Part shown: piece after piece, positions 8,982 to 18,623 of the stretch
How the letters are laid out: every line of letters starts with the position of its first letter
How positions within the stretch are numbered: position 1 is the stretch's first letter
NCBI GenBank assembly: GCA_050298535.1
Contig: JBNKUI010000022.1
Location: forward strand, 1-64,000
DNA length: 64,000 nt
Source of the DNA: JABDMH01 sp050298535
GTDB lineage: Bacteria > Bacteroidota > Bacteroidia > Chitinophagales > Saprospiraceae
Direction: 5' to 3'
Translations under genes and position numbers: made by a program
Notes under the pieces: generated by a model
Database searches by the model: none
What the model saw: the letters and a program-made list of their open reading frames with translations, nothing else
What the model was told of the DNA's origin: nothing

Positions 8982-11108
8982 TTAAGCCTCCTGTAGCTCA
9001 GCCTGATATTCGTCAATAAGCTGCTTTTGTAGATCGGGTGTTACCGCCTGATATTCAGAAAATGCACGGGTAAATTTTGCTTTGCCTTGCGTGATGGATC
9101 TCAAGGTACTACTGTACTTGTACATTTCCGCCAAGGGAACCTTCGCCGTGATTTTTTGGTAGTGTCCATCTGCCGCCATGCCCATAATCATGGCTCTGCG
9201 AGATTGAAGATCACTCATTACATCACCCATGACGTCATCAGAGCAGAGAATTTCCACTTCGTGTATAGGCTCTAATAGTTGCGGTGCTGCTTTCCCAAAG
9301 GCATTTTTAAAGACCATGGTACCAGCTATTTGAAAAGCCATATCATTGGAGTCGACAGGATGCATTTTACCATCATAGATGCTGACTCTGATGTCCAAAC
9401 AAGGTGAGCCTGTCAATGGACCTTCCTGCATTTTTTGCATGACACCCTTTTTAATGGCATTTGAATACTTGGAGTCTATGGATCCTCCCACGATGCACCA
9501 AAGGAATACCAGTTTTCCCCCCCAGGGTAATTCAGTGACATCTTCATTTCTGACTGTCAGATCAGCGGGCGGAGCCATACCTTCATAGTAAGGTTCAATG
9601 CGCATGTGGACTTCACCAAATTGACCGGCACCTCCACTTTGTTTCTTATGACGATAGGAATCGTTGGCCATCCTTGTGATGGTTTCGCGATAGGATATCT
9701 TTGGCCGCGTGAATTCCATTTCTATGCCATTGGTCTTCAACAGCCGATATTTAATCAGGTCCAGATGCAATTGCCCCTGTCCATGTAAGATCGTTTGCTT
9801 TAACTCCTGGGAATTTTCAACAATTAATGTAGGGTCCTCTTCCTGAATGGTATGAAGTGCTTTTACCAGTTTCTCAAGATCTGCTTTAGATGGTGGCACC
9901 ACGGCGGTCCTGATTCTGGGAGATGGAAAATGTATAGGGTCAATCGGTTGCACCTTCCCTTTGTGACCCAGCGTATCATTTGTGTGCGAATTCTTGAGTT
10001 TTACGGTGACACCTATATCACCGGCTACTAACTTGTCCACAGTCTCGCGGCTTTTTCCATTCGATATGAAAATTTGGTTAAACCTTTCTGAAGTGGAGGT
10101 TCGTTCGTTGTAGAGTTCATCACTATGGCTCAGACTTCCGGAGTATATCTTGAAGTAGCTGACAATACCAATTCTGGGCTCAGACATGGTCTTGTATATA
10201 AATAGATTGGGATCTGCATCGGCATCACACACTAATATGCCACCGTCTGCAAGCTTTGCCGGAGGTCTATCGGCGGGTGAGGGAGCGATGTCATTCAGAA
10301 AACCCATAATTCTACCACTACCCATATTCTCCGTGGAGGAGGCACAGAAGACTGGAAAGATCTCCTGGTTGGCCAGTGCGATGGTTAGTCCCTGAGCTAG
10401 TTCTTCTTCGGTGAGAGATCCTTCTTCAAAAAAGCGCTCCATCAAGGCTTCGTCATTTTCTGCCGCAGCTTCTACCAGTGCATTATGCATTTCCTGAGCA
10501 CGCTCGATTTCCGAATCGGGTATTTCTTTTTTCTCAGGTTTACCTCCACCTTCTGGAAAAACATACATAGTCAATCTCAAAGCATCCACAATCGTATTGA
10601 ACCCGATCCCTGCATTTAATGGATATTGAACCGGCAAGACCTTATTACCAAATCTTTGCTTGATCTGATCCAGGCTGGTTTCAAAGTCAGCCTTCTCATG
10701 ATCCATTTGATTTACGACAAACATGGCCGGAGAGTGAAACTGATCCACATATTCCCATACGAGTTCTGTACCCACTTCAACGCCACTTTTCCCGTTGATA
10801 ATCATAAGAGCGGTGTCGGCAACCTTGAGAGACGAGATGACCTCGCCTACAAAATCGTCCAGACCTGGAGTATCAATAATATTAATTTTATTTCCTCGCC
10901 AGTTAGCATGCATTAATGTGCTAAAAATAGAATTGCCTCTTTCCTTTTCAATATTCGTAAAGTCCGATACAGTAGATCCTTCTTCTACTACACCACGACG
11001 AGTTATATTTCCTGCCTCAAAAAGCATGGTCTCAGCGAAGGTCGTTTTGCCAGATCCTGAGTGACCAAGAAGTACTACATTTCGTATTTTTTTAGTTTCT
11101 AATGCCAT
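8982..11108 (-). CDS. Elongation factor G-like protein (EF-G2-type paralog)
   Basis: 708 residues, full length for EF-G: G domain (about 1-280), domain II, and domains III-V to the C-terminus. P-loop is GHSGSGKTT; the switch I equivalent is EKERGNSI; the G3 motif is DTPGLDDF instead of DTPGHVDF; the G4 motif is NQMD. The histidine that positions water for GTP hydrolysis is therefore replaced by leucine. Domain IV and V signatures follow (QSGGAGQFGEVH, then LQSRRAMIMGM). No ribosomal protein or tuf genes flank it, unlike canonical fusA. It most resembles the Bacteroidota EF-G2 paralogs, one of which is reported to support translation without GTPase activity. The canonical fusA probably lies elsewhere. 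Confidence 0.85.
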   Translation of the reverse strand: MALETKKIRNVVLLGHSGSGKTTFAETMLFEAGNITRRGVVEEGSTVSDFTNIEKERGNSIFSTLMHANWRGNKINIIDTPGLDDFVGEVISSLKVADTALMIINGKSGVEVGTELVWEYVDQFHSPAMFVVNQMDHEKADFETSLDQIKQRFGNKVLPVQYPLNAGIGFNTIVDALRLTMYVFPEGGGKPEKKEIPDSEIERAQEMHNALVEAAAENDEALMERFFEEGSLTEEELAQGLTIALANQEIFPVFCASSTENMGSGRIMGFLNDIAPSPADRPPAKLADGGILVCDADADPNLFIYKTMSEPRIGIVSYFKIYSGSLSHSDELYNERTSTSERFNQIFISNGKSRETVDKLVAGDIGVTVKLKNSHTNDTLGHKGKVQPIDPIHFPSPRIRTAVVPPSKADLEKLVKALHTIQEEDPTLIVENSQELKQTILHGQGQLHLDLIKYRLLKTNGIEMEFTRPKISYRETITRMANDSYRHKKQSGGAGQFGEVHMRIEPYYEGMAPPADLTVRNEDVTELPWGGKLVFLWCIVGGSIDSKYSNAIKKGVMQKMQEGPLTGSPCLDIRVSIYDGKMHPVDSNDMAFQIAGTMVFKNAFGKAAPQLLEPIHEVEILCSDDVMGDVMSDLQSRRAMIMGMAADGHYQKITAKVPLAEMYKYSSTLRSITQGKAKFTRAFSEYQAVTPDLQKQLIDEYQAELQEA

Positions 11109-11167
11109 AATTTCATTCTATTTCAAGGGAAATAATTGGCAGATATCTCCAATATATTTCGAAAGAT

Positions 11168-11175
11168 CAAAATTA
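11168..11175 (-). promoter_or_regulatory. Candidate Bacteroidota -7 element for the EF-G-like gene
   Basis: On the minus strand this reads TAATTTTG, a perfect TAnnTTTG match, about 60 bases upstream of the EF-G-like ATG. A TTTG lies further upstream, but at 23 bases it is farther than the usual spacing. The rest of 11109-11414 holds only a weak hairpin near 11372-11400, possibly the end of the epimerase transcript. Confidence 0.4.
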
Positions 11176-11414
11176 TATTGGGAATAGCGCCTTTGTTTCA
11201 AAATAGGTATTTATGGCATAGATTCCTAAAAATTCACAGGCATGTATATCGCTTTTTCCGATTACAAAAAGCTGTGATATATCACTATCCTGACTACGAA
11301 TAGTTTAAAAGTTAGAGAAGTGTTTAATGTGTTAAGCGTCTGGAGGATAGGTCGCAATGATAATAATCATGAGCTTGGACTCGAAGATCAGTCGAGCTGA
11401 GTATTTCAAGATTC

Positions 11415-12446
11415 CTAAGTGAGTAAGGAAATAGTTCCTTCTGTCCGATTTGATTTTACGGACTCAAGAAGTGCCGTAGCTGTATCCTGAATGGTTTTCT
11501 CCATGGGTGTATAGCTCAAACCCAACCTCTCCATGGATCGCGTATTGTCAAATGCGAAATCATAGCTTGCATTGCGAATGCTGGCCCGGGTCAGTACCTT
11601 ACTACTTAGTCCAAGAGCTGACTTCATTTTAAATTGCCAGTAAGCGATCTCATTTAATAAGGGCGTCAAAAGGATAGTTGGCTTTTTTACGGATAATGCA
11701 GTGGCTATGCTATCAAAAACAAGCTTATAGCTAAGATTATGTCCGTTGATGATAAAGCGTTCATTTTCAATTTTCTTCTCAAGGAGGAGGACTGTTGCAT
11801 TGGCCACATCTCGTACATCCACGAAGCCAGTACTTCCCTTAGGGTAAAACTTGAGTCCTTCATGAATTTGCTTGAAGATACTTGCCGATCCCTGGGACCA
11901 AAATCCCGCTCCCAGCACCAACGAGGGATTCAGTATACCTATGGAGAGTCCTTCGCCACCTCCCCGAAAAACCTCCATTTCTGCATGATACTTTGACCGG
12001 GCATAATAGGTAGTCAACTTACCATCTTCCCAGCCGGTAGATTCATCGATGATTTTTTCATTCGGTTTGCGTTCGAAAGAAGCGATTGAACTAATGTGGA
12101 CGAAGCGCTCCACCTGGTGCTGAATGGCTGCATTCACCATATTGGCCGTTCCTTCGACATTTACTTTCATCAGTTTATCCGCATCTCCTTTTGCAAAAGA
12201 GACCATGGCTCCACAATGAATCACGGCATTACTTTCTGCCGTAATATCATAGATACCCACTACATCCAGCAGGTCGCAGTCCACCCACTGCACCTGATCT
12301 GCGATAGGACCAAGAAGCGCCAGACTACTTGATGGTCGCTTGATGGCAGTTATATTATTATAACCCGCTCTTACTAAGGTTCTGATGATATAACTTCCTA
12401 TAAAACCAGTACCACCCGTGATCAATATGTGCTTGTCTTTTCTCAT
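11415..12446 (-). CDS. NAD(P)-dependent epimerase/dehydratase (extended SDR)
   Basis: 343 residues. An N-terminal Rossmann fold begins HILITGGTGFIGSYI (the TGxxGxxG dinucleotide motif). AVIHCGAMVSF and VERFVHISSIASF follow, then the catalytic Y-x-x-x-K as YARSKYHAE. This is the architecture of dihydroflavonol-reductase-like and nucleoside-diphosphate-sugar epimerases; the substrate is not identifiable. It starts with an ATGA overlap with the end of anmK, indicating translational coupling, and it is the third gene after the cytochrome and anmK. No signal peptide. Confidence 0.82.
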   Translation of the reverse strand: MRKDKHILITGGTGFIGSYIIRTLVRAGYNNITAIKRPSSSLALLGPIADQVQWVDCDLLDVVGIYDITAESNAVIHCGAMVSFAKGDADKLMKVNVEGTANMVNAAIQHQVERFVHISSIASFERKPNEKIIDESTGWEDGKLTTYYARSKYHAEMEVFRGGGEGLSIGILNPSLVLGAGFWSQGSASIFKQIHEGLKFYPKGSTGFVDVRDVANATVLLLEKKIENERFIINGHNLSYKLVFDSIATALSVKKPTILLTPLLNEIAYWQFKMKSALGLSSKVLTRASIRNASYDFAFDNTRSMERLGLSYTPMEKTIQDTATALLESVKSNRTEGTISLLT

Positions 12447-13557
12447 GATAATGGTGAGGGATTTGTGGGGGAGGGTATATAGCAGCCGCCCACGTGATCA
12501 TAGGAGGATCCCGTGACACTGCTGTAGACATTGGGTACACCTTTGACCAGTAGAAAGCCCATCAATGCCATGAGTGCGGCTTCTTTAAATTCAATCCAAT
12601 CGGTAGTGGGTTTTTCAATTTTATAATGGATACTACCCCTTTCCAGATATTGGCCTAGCAGCCGTATCATAAAGTCGTTATAAGCTCCACCACCAGTGGT
12701 TATGATAGGTGCCGAATTCATGATGGCAATGGGGGCATTTTTTATATCCTCAGCAATCATGGCGGCAATATGGTGAGTCATTGTACAGATCTTATCCTGT
12801 GTTGAAATGGGTGATTGTTCCACATAAGGCCAGAAAACCTTTTGTACCCAATTATTATCCATCGACTTGGGATAGGGCTGTTTGTAGTAGGATATTTGGG
12901 ATAAATCTTCGAAAAGTTCCTGATCCAATTTTCCGGAGGCTGCGATCTTACCACCGTCATCATACTCCATTCCGAGATTCATAGCCAGTCTATTCAGGAT
13001 CTGATTACAGGGTGAAACGTCATAGGAGCGTAATTGTTGGTCCTGATCCAGGAAAGAAAGATTGCTTATACCCCCGAGATTTAGATAAAAAGTAACGTGA
13101 GGTAATAGCCATCGATCGGCTAATGGAGCCAGAGGAGCACCCTGCCCCCCCAGGGCCATATCCATATGGCGAAATCTGTAAGTCACGGGTATACCGGTTT
13201 TTGCTGCAACGGCAGCACCATCTCCAATTTGACAGGTAGCATGTTTTTCAGGATCGTGAAATATCGTATGGCCGTGCCAGGCAATCAAATCTGCCGATTG
13301 CTCCCTTTCTCTAAGAAACTCGGATGCCATATCACCAATTAGGTGACCGTATTCAACGTCCAGAATATAGTGCTCATACCCTGAATTATCAGGTGCTTGC
13401 CGTAGGCGACGGTACCAATGTTGAGTATATGGTATAGTCGCAAATTCCAGAAATTGGAAGTTTACCTCAGAAAAGCTTTTTTTTTAAACGATAGCTCGCA
13501 TAAGGCAAAATCTACACCATCCAATGAACTACCTGATATAATGCCCAGCACTAGCAT
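12443..13557 (-). CDS. anmK: Anhydro-N-acetylmuramic acid kinase, with an apparent frameshift near the N-terminus
   Basis: AnmK phosphorylates and opens 1,6-anhydro-MurNAc during cell-wall recycling. The uninterrupted frame (12443-13330, 295 residues) carries AWHGHTIFH, QIGDGAAVAA, NLGGISNLSF and TTGGGAYNDF but lacks the start of the domain. That start is present upstream in another frame: from ATG 13557, immediately after the cytochrome stop, the sequence reads MLVLGIISGSSLDGVDF, the AnmK phosphate-binding signature, until an A9 run (plus-strand T9, 13477-13485). After the run the continuation (FLEFATIPYTQ, then LDVEYGHLIGD) is in the frame of the main ORF. One extra A would restore about 371 residues, the normal length. 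The break may be a sequencing error, a slippage site or a mutation. Confidence 0.85.
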
Positions 13558-13562
13558 ATAAA

Positions 13563-13919
13563 CTAACCCTGCTTAAGGGTCAAAGTATATTCTGCTACCG
13601 CCTGTATTTGCTCTTCACTCAGAATACCCTTAAAAGGAGTCATTAAGTTTTTACCCTCTGTCACCTGATTAATTCTTTCTTCAAGCGGTAATTCTGAAAC
13701 ACTCAGATCCTTGGCACCATTTAGTTCAAGTTTACCATCCATACCATGACATGTGATACAGTATGTGCGATAAATTTTTTGACCATCGGGCTTCTCTGGC
13801 TCGGCAGGTGCGGCTGATTCAGTGGAAGCAGTAGTATCACTGGAAGATGAATCCCCACCACCTGAACAAGAAAAAACAACCAACATCATTAGTGCCGATA
13901 GTAAAAAAGTGTACTTCAT
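13563..13919 (-). CDS. Small c-type cytochrome lipoprotein
   Basis: 118 residues. The signal peptide ends in a lipobox (LVVFSC), so the protein is probably anchored in the membrane facing the periplasm. A Ser/Asp/Ala-rich linker leads to a single mono-haem domain: GQKIYRTYCITCHGMDG holds the CxxCH haem site and LMTPFKG supplies the likely axial methionine, with a final helix QIQAVAEYTL. It is an electron carrier; its redox partner is not indicated. It is the first gene of a minus-strand run, with its stop 5 bases before the anmK ATG. Confidence 0.87.
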   Translation of the reverse strand: MKYTFLLSALMMLVVFSCSGGGDSSSSDTTASTESAAPAEPEKPDGQKIYRTYCITCHGMDGKLELNGAKDLSVSELPLEERINQVTEGKNLMTPFKGILSEEQIQAVAEYTLTLKQG

Positions 13920-14002
13920 AGTAATCTATTCAACAATTGAGGGCCGGAATATAGCAAATGTTTTTACGCTAAAAGGCCTAGGTATTTCAATAATGCAACA
14001 AA

Positions 14003-14036
14003 ATTTCAACATCCGCAATTGTAGTATTGTTGAAAT
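14003..14036. promoter_or_regulatory. Inverted repeat in a divergent intergenic region
   Basis: ATTTCAACA (14003-14011) and TGTTGAAAT (14028-14036) are perfect 9-base arms separated by 16 bases, between the divergent cytochrome c and cyclase genes. This is the expected size and place for a dimeric repressor operator, but no adjacent regulator gene supports it. Confidence 0.3.
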
Positions 14037-14093
14037 GATTATGATTTGATAAATGTAAATTCGTCCGCCGAAATATAAAACATAATTCTATCG

Positions 14094-14774
14094 ATGCGAT
14101 TTGTCGATCTTAGCCATACAATTACAGATCAGACCATTACTTATAAGGGACTGCCCGCACCCATCATTTGTGACTATTTAAGTCGGAAAGATTCAGAATC
14201 TCTCTATGATGACGGTACTACCTTTCAGATAGGCAGCATCGAGATGGTGGGAAACTCCGGCACTTATCTGGACGCCCCCTTTCATCGATATAAAGACGGG
14301 AAAGATCTCAGTGAACTCTTTCTTTCAGATGTAGCAGAACTGAACGGAGTTTGTATCCGGATTCCAGCCGATGTTCGGAGGATTGACCCGCATTATTTTC
14401 ATAATCACGATCTCAAAAACAAGGCAGTGATTGTACATACGGGTTGGTCCAAACACTGGAATAAGGATGAATATTTTGAAGGACATCCTTTCCTCACCAG
14501 AGATACCGCCCAGTATCTCCTGAATCAGGGAGTCAAGTTGGTGGGTATCGACTCGCACAACATAGACGATACAGCGGATGGATCTCGACCCGTGCACAGT
14601 ATTCTCCTGGGAGCTAATATTCTTATCGTTGAGCACCTTTGTCAGCTACACCTGGTGCCTGACGACGATTTCTTTTTTTCAGCTGTACCTGTCAAGGTCA
14701 AAGGCATGGGTACCATGCCTGTCCGTGCCTACGCAAAATTTGAAGTAAAGCATGCCACTGGTAGTACAAAGTAA
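14094..14774 (+). CDS. Cyclase family protein (kynurenine formamidase-like fold)
   Basis: 226 residues, typical for the cyclase/KynB family of metal-dependent amide or ester hydrolases. It opens MRFVDLSHTITD. The signature region reads NSGTYLDAPFHRY, so the usual H-x-G-T-H-x-D-x-P-x-H is kept only from Asp onward: the first His is Asn and the second is Tyr. Later motifs VGIDSHNIDD and IVEHL are kept. The substrate is therefore uncertain and may not be formylkynurenine; no tryptophan-degradation genes lie nearby. The 3' end overlaps the following hydrolase by 23 bases, so they are likely co-transcribed. Confidence 0.8.
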   Translation: MRFVDLSHTITDQTITYKGLPAPIICDYLSRKDSESLYDDGTTFQIGSIEMVGNSGTYLDAPFHRYKDGKDLSELFLSDVAELNGVCIRIPADVRRIDPHYFHNHDLKNKAVIVHTGWSKHWNKDEYFEGHPFLTRDTAQYLLNQGVKLVGIDSHNIDDTADGSRPVHSILLGANILIVEHLCQLHLVPDDDFFFSAVPVKVKGMGTMPVRAYAKFEVKHATGSTK

Positions 14775-15717
14775 TTACAAGCCACCTTCATATATGTTTC
14801 ATGGGCACCTGGAGACTATTTTGCCCTACCTCGTCAGAAAGATAGAGGAGGTACAGTATCAGCGTGAACGCATCGACATGCCGGATACCGATTTTTTGGA
14901 CATAGACTGGGTGAGGAATGGGAGTGACAGACTTCTCATACTCTGTCATGGCCTGGAAGGAAGTAGCGAGAGTCAGTATATGTTGGGAATGGCCCGGGCA
15001 GCCATGGCAAAGGGATATGACGTCCTGGCCATTAACTTCAGGTCTTGTAGTGGAGAGATGAATCGCCTGTTGCGTATGTATCATCATGGAGAAATCGAAG
15101 ACCTCACTTTTATGATTGAATATGTCAATAGAAATTACGACTACGCTTCAATTCACCTGGCAGGATATAGTCTGGGAGGCAATGTGATACTAAAATACCT
15201 GGGTCTTACAGGGGCCAAAGTGCCTCTCAATGTAAGAAGTGCAATGGCAGTATCTGTTCCCTGTGATCTCGGCTCATCTTCTGACCGTCTGAGTCAGTGG
15301 TACAATTACCTCTACACGCGAAGATTCATGCGTTCATTGAAGAAGAAATTTGATATAAAAAATCAAATGTTTCCCGGCGTACTTGATCTCAGCGGATATC
15401 ACAAGGTAACCTCCTGGAGAGAATTTGATGATCGTTTCACGACCAAAATTTCTTCGTTTTCAAGTGCTGAGGAATATTATGATCAGGGCTCAGCAAACAA
15501 TTTCCTTAAGGGTATTCGCACAAATACTTTGTTGATCAATGCTAAAAATGATCCCTTCCTGGACAAACCTAGTTTTCCTTACAAGACTTGCGAAAACCAG
15601 GGATTCGTATTTTTGGAGACTCCTGATCAGGGAGGACACGTTGGATTCTGGTCACCCGGTCAGGAACGGACCTACACAGAAAAAAGAGCCTTCGAATTCT
15701 TTGAGCAGTACGCCTGA
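14752..15717 (+). CDS. Alpha/beta hydrolase, YheT type
   Basis: 321 residues. The fold is shown by LLILCHGLEGSSES (oxyanion loop), then the nucleophile elbow AGYSLGGN (G-x-S-x-G), NAKNDPFLD with the acid residue, and GGHVGFW with the catalytic histidine. The order and length match the YheT/ABHD1-3 group of cytoplasmic esterase-like hydrolases. No signal peptide. The ATG overlaps the cyclase gene by 23 bases, and the stop is one base from the convergent fusion gene. The natural substrate is unknown. Confidence 0.85.
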   Translation: MPLVVQSNYKPPSYMFHGHLETILPYLVRKIEEVQYQRERIDMPDTDFLDIDWVRNGSDRLLILCHGLEGSSESQYMLGMARAAMAKGYDVLAINFRSCSGEMNRLLRMYHHGEIEDLTFMIEYVNRNYDYASIHLAGYSLGGNVILKYLGLTGAKVPLNVRSAMAVSVPCDLGSSSDRLSQWYNYLYTRRFMRSLKKKFDIKNQMFPGVLDLSGYHKVTSWREFDDRFTTKISSFSSAEEYYDQGSANNFLKGIRTNTLLINAKNDPFLDKPSFPYKTCENQGFVFLETPDQGGHVGFWSPGQERTYTEKRAFEFFEQYA

Positions 15718-15718
15718 T

Positions 15719-18532
15719 CTAATGAATATCAACCTCCGTGTATACCGGAAAATGATCTGAGACGTGATGTCCTCTTGACGGGTATTGTATTACTTCAAAG
15801 GATCGCACATCTACTTTGTCACTTGAAAATATGTAGTCAATTTGCTGAATGGGAAGGGGCTTTCGGGCATCAAATCCTGAAAAGGTACCTGCCGGACCGC
15901 TATTAGAATTTGCCACTACCCGTGTATCCCATATTGCATGATCATCATAATTTGTCATGGCCAGATAAGGAGCAGTCTTTGGACTGAAGTTGAAATCACC
16001 CATTAAAAGGATGGGATGCTCACCGGCTATTTCACGCACCTGACGCTTCAAGAGGAGCACACTTTCATATCGGGCGTGCTCTCCCCGGTGATCAAAATGC
16101 GTATTAAATACGTATATAGTCTTACCCGTAACCTTCTGTGAGAAGCGACCCCACGTGGCTATTCTGGGCAACGCGGCATCCCAACCGGTCGAGGGTCTGA
16201 ACGGTGTTTGACTTAACCAAAAGTGTCCCTCATCTTCTAACTTCCATTTCTTTCGGTTATAAAACAAGGGGGCAAATTCTCCCTTTTCTATACCGTCTTC
16301 ACGTCCCACACCAATCCACCGATATCCTTTGACACCACGTTGCATATCGTTGACCTGATGCAACAGAGCCTCCTGAAGGCCAAAGAAATCCAATTCTAGG
16401 GAATCAACCACTTGCACTGCACGATCCTTTCGATTGCCCCACTGATCCTCACCATCACCAGGATTGTCATAGCGAATGTTAAAGCTCAATACCTTAACCG
16501 GGGCTGAGGTCTTCACATCTTCCTCCATGATCCAACTCCAGTATCTACTGGCCCTGTGCATCAACGAATGGACATCGTCCGGTAAGACCAACCGTTCTGC
16601 CACCAGTGAATCCACCGCCTGACGAATCTTACCCAAGTAGTCTTTCTTAGCGGAGTAAAGGGTCTTTATGGCAGGTCGTGGGTCATCACTCTTATCAGTT
16701 TTAGGAAAAGGTATATACGTCCCTCTAAAATCCCGCAGCTCCTCGGGCGATCCCTTTAACCCGGTCCTCAGGCTATAGGGTATATAGGTGGCTAGAGGTA
16801 CCATTAATTCTACATTCCGAATGCCTCCCAATTCATTCCCGAAACGGTCCACTTGTGGAACCTTCATTCCATATGAAGCGCCGATAAGAGGAGGTTGATT
16901 TGTGATGATGCCCTTCTTCGACCATTGGGCTCCATAATCAACCTGATGAGCAGTTTGCATTACATTTGCTGGAGTGAAGTCAGATATCTTAGGATAATTA
17001 AGGCTGGAAATATCCGTGAGTGTTCCGTCTTCTATTTTAGGATAATGACTCTCTGGTGGGTCCTCTTCATATTCCACCCAACGTTGTAGCGCAATGGCTA
17101 AGGCTCTATAATTAGGTTTGAAAAATAGAGGATTGCCAATATATGGAGGCTCTGAACCATTCGGAGGAAATTGATCTACAAAGTGTTGGCCACTTGCAAG
17201 ATGATAAATACGTTCATGTGACATAGGAGGAAGGTCCTGCAATCCATCTGGTGTCGTATGAATCAGACTTGCAGCACGCCCCCAGTACTCATAGCCTGTA
17301 TTGATATAGAAGGTCTTTGGAAAATATTTTCGTTCGATATGACTGAGCAATCCATCAGGAAGACCACCTTCGATGTCCGGCTGTTCTTGACTGGCAAAAG
17401 GGAAAATATCAGTAGGATAAAAAAAGGCGGAATATCGATGGGCGTCTCTGGAAGGTTGAGCAAATCTATGATTGAAACTGCCTCTTCCTGCTCCAGCCGT
17501 CATGATCATGAGTCCGTCATATGCTTTTCTACCTTCTTCATCCTGGTTAAGACCCAGGTACATCAACATGCGCAAGAATCTTCCGGTCTGGGATACTCCC
17601 GTTGCAATTCCTTTTTGTACCGGGAACAGACAGTTTGTATCATACTTCGCATAGGAAATAATATCTCGAATAGCAGTGAGACCCAGTCCAACCAGGGCAG
17701 GATCCACCGAATGATATACGAGCTCATAGATATAGCCTGCTTCAAAACCCTCCTTGCTGGCAATATGTGTGGTTGACGGTTCAATTTCGCCGTTTGAATA
17801 ATTGCCAAAATCCCAGGAATCTCTGCTTACAGGTATTCTCGGCGCATATCGGCCACTACGTTTTGTCAAGGTATGTATGTCTGAAGACGGGTCATAAACA
17901 GGATATCCTTGCATAGTTCGATGGCCTAGACCAAGTTCATGAGTGTTCTCGTCGACGACCCAGTCACTACGCACCAGACCTATGATCGGGGCTCCTTCAG
18001 GGTATTTGGCCGTGGGCGTTATGAAGTTCAGCAAGTCTTCACTTTCCGGCAAATCAAATTGCCATCCTACCCAGATCATCGTAATACCTTGCTTCATTAA
18101 CAGACCATCCCCAAATTGCTTCGGATCATTCACATCATTTAGGATCCCTGTTCCTTCCAGAAAATAAGCTGGGGTGAATTTGCCTCCCCGATTGCTTACT
18201 TCCACAAATGCCAAAGTTGATATTGACGGATCGAGGGGTTTTAATACCGCTAGATCAGCACTGGATCGTACCATTCCTTCATCATCCTGAGGAGCCAGAT
18301 GTAGGTCTGTAATGCGGGCATTGGCAGGATTTGCCGGGTCTGTGGCAAAAATCACCACTCCACGGATCAGTTCATAAGCCCCTGCATCGCCCCAGGACTG
18401 ACCATTCATCACCGTATCTCGCGAATGTACCTGTACTTCCAAAACCTTCGCAGATAAGGTGTGTGGAAGTACTGTTAGTACTATCAAATAGATCAGGATA
18501 TTTTGGAGAAGGAAGAACGTATGAGATCTCAT
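15719..18532 (-). CDS. Exported alpha/beta hydrolase fused to an endonuclease/exonuclease/phosphatase domain
   Basis: 937 residues from ATG 18532, chosen because the signal peptide starts there (MRSHTFFLLQNILIYLIVL, then a cleavage-like LSA). Residues about 25-670 are an Abhydrolase_10-type domain: GGKFTPAYF, TIRD-like helix, nucleophile motif TGVSQTGRF and a trailing GQHFVDQFPP stretch. Residues about 685-937 are a complete EEP fold (metal-dependent phosphodiesterase/nuclease): VLSFNIRYD, FGLQEAL, FNTHFDHRG, LLMGDFNFSP, QQIDYIFSS, VSDHFPVY. All catalytic Asn, Glu, His and Asp positions appear present. Both domains would be periplasmic or outside. The joint function is unknown. Confidence 0.82.
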   Translation of the reverse strand: MRSHTFFLLQNILIYLIVLTVLPHTLSAKVLEVQVHSRDTVMNGQSWGDAGAYELIRGVVIFATDPANPANARITDLHLAPQDDEGMVRSSADLAVLKPLDPSISTLAFVEVSNRGGKFTPAYFLEGTGILNDVNDPKQFGDGLLMKQGITMIWVGWQFDLPESEDLLNFITPTAKYPEGAPIIGLVRSDWVVDENTHELGLGHRTMQGYPVYDPSSDIHTLTKRSGRYAPRIPVSRDSWDFGNYSNGEIEPSTTHIASKEGFEAGYIYELVYHSVDPALVGLGLTAIRDIISYAKYDTNCLFPVQKGIATGVSQTGRFLRMLMYLGLNQDEEGRKAYDGLMIMTAGAGRGSFNHRFAQPSRDAHRYSAFFYPTDIFPFASQEQPDIEGGLPDGLLSHIERKYFPKTFYINTGYEYWGRAASLIHTTPDGLQDLPPMSHERIYHLASGQHFVDQFPPNGSEPPYIGNPLFFKPNYRALAIALQRWVEYEEDPPESHYPKIEDGTLTDISSLNYPKISDFTPANVMQTAHQVDYGAQWSKKGIITNQPPLIGASYGMKVPQVDRFGNELGGIRNVELMVPLATYIPYSLRTGLKGSPEELRDFRGTYIPFPKTDKSDDPRPAIKTLYSAKKDYLGKIRQAVDSLVAERLVLPDDVHSLMHRASRYWSWIMEEDVKTSAPVKVLSFNIRYDNPGDGEDQWGNRKDRAVQVVDSLELDFFGLQEALLHQVNDMQRGVKGYRWIGVGREDGIEKGEFAPLFYNRKKWKLEDEGHFWLSQTPFRPSTGWDAALPRIATWGRFSQKVTGKTIYVFNTHFDHRGEHARYESVLLLKRQVREIAGEHPILLMGDFNFSPKTAPYLAMTNYDDHAIWDTRVVANSNSGPAGTFSGFDARKPLPIQQIDYIFSSDKVDVRSFEVIQYPSRGHHVSDHFPVYTEVDIH

Positions 18533-18623
18533 TGGCTGGTCTTTTTCATCAATGACCACATGTATCGTGATCGTGAGATCCTCAATAATACTAAAGTTGC
18601 TGTGGATTCACTTACAAAAGTAG

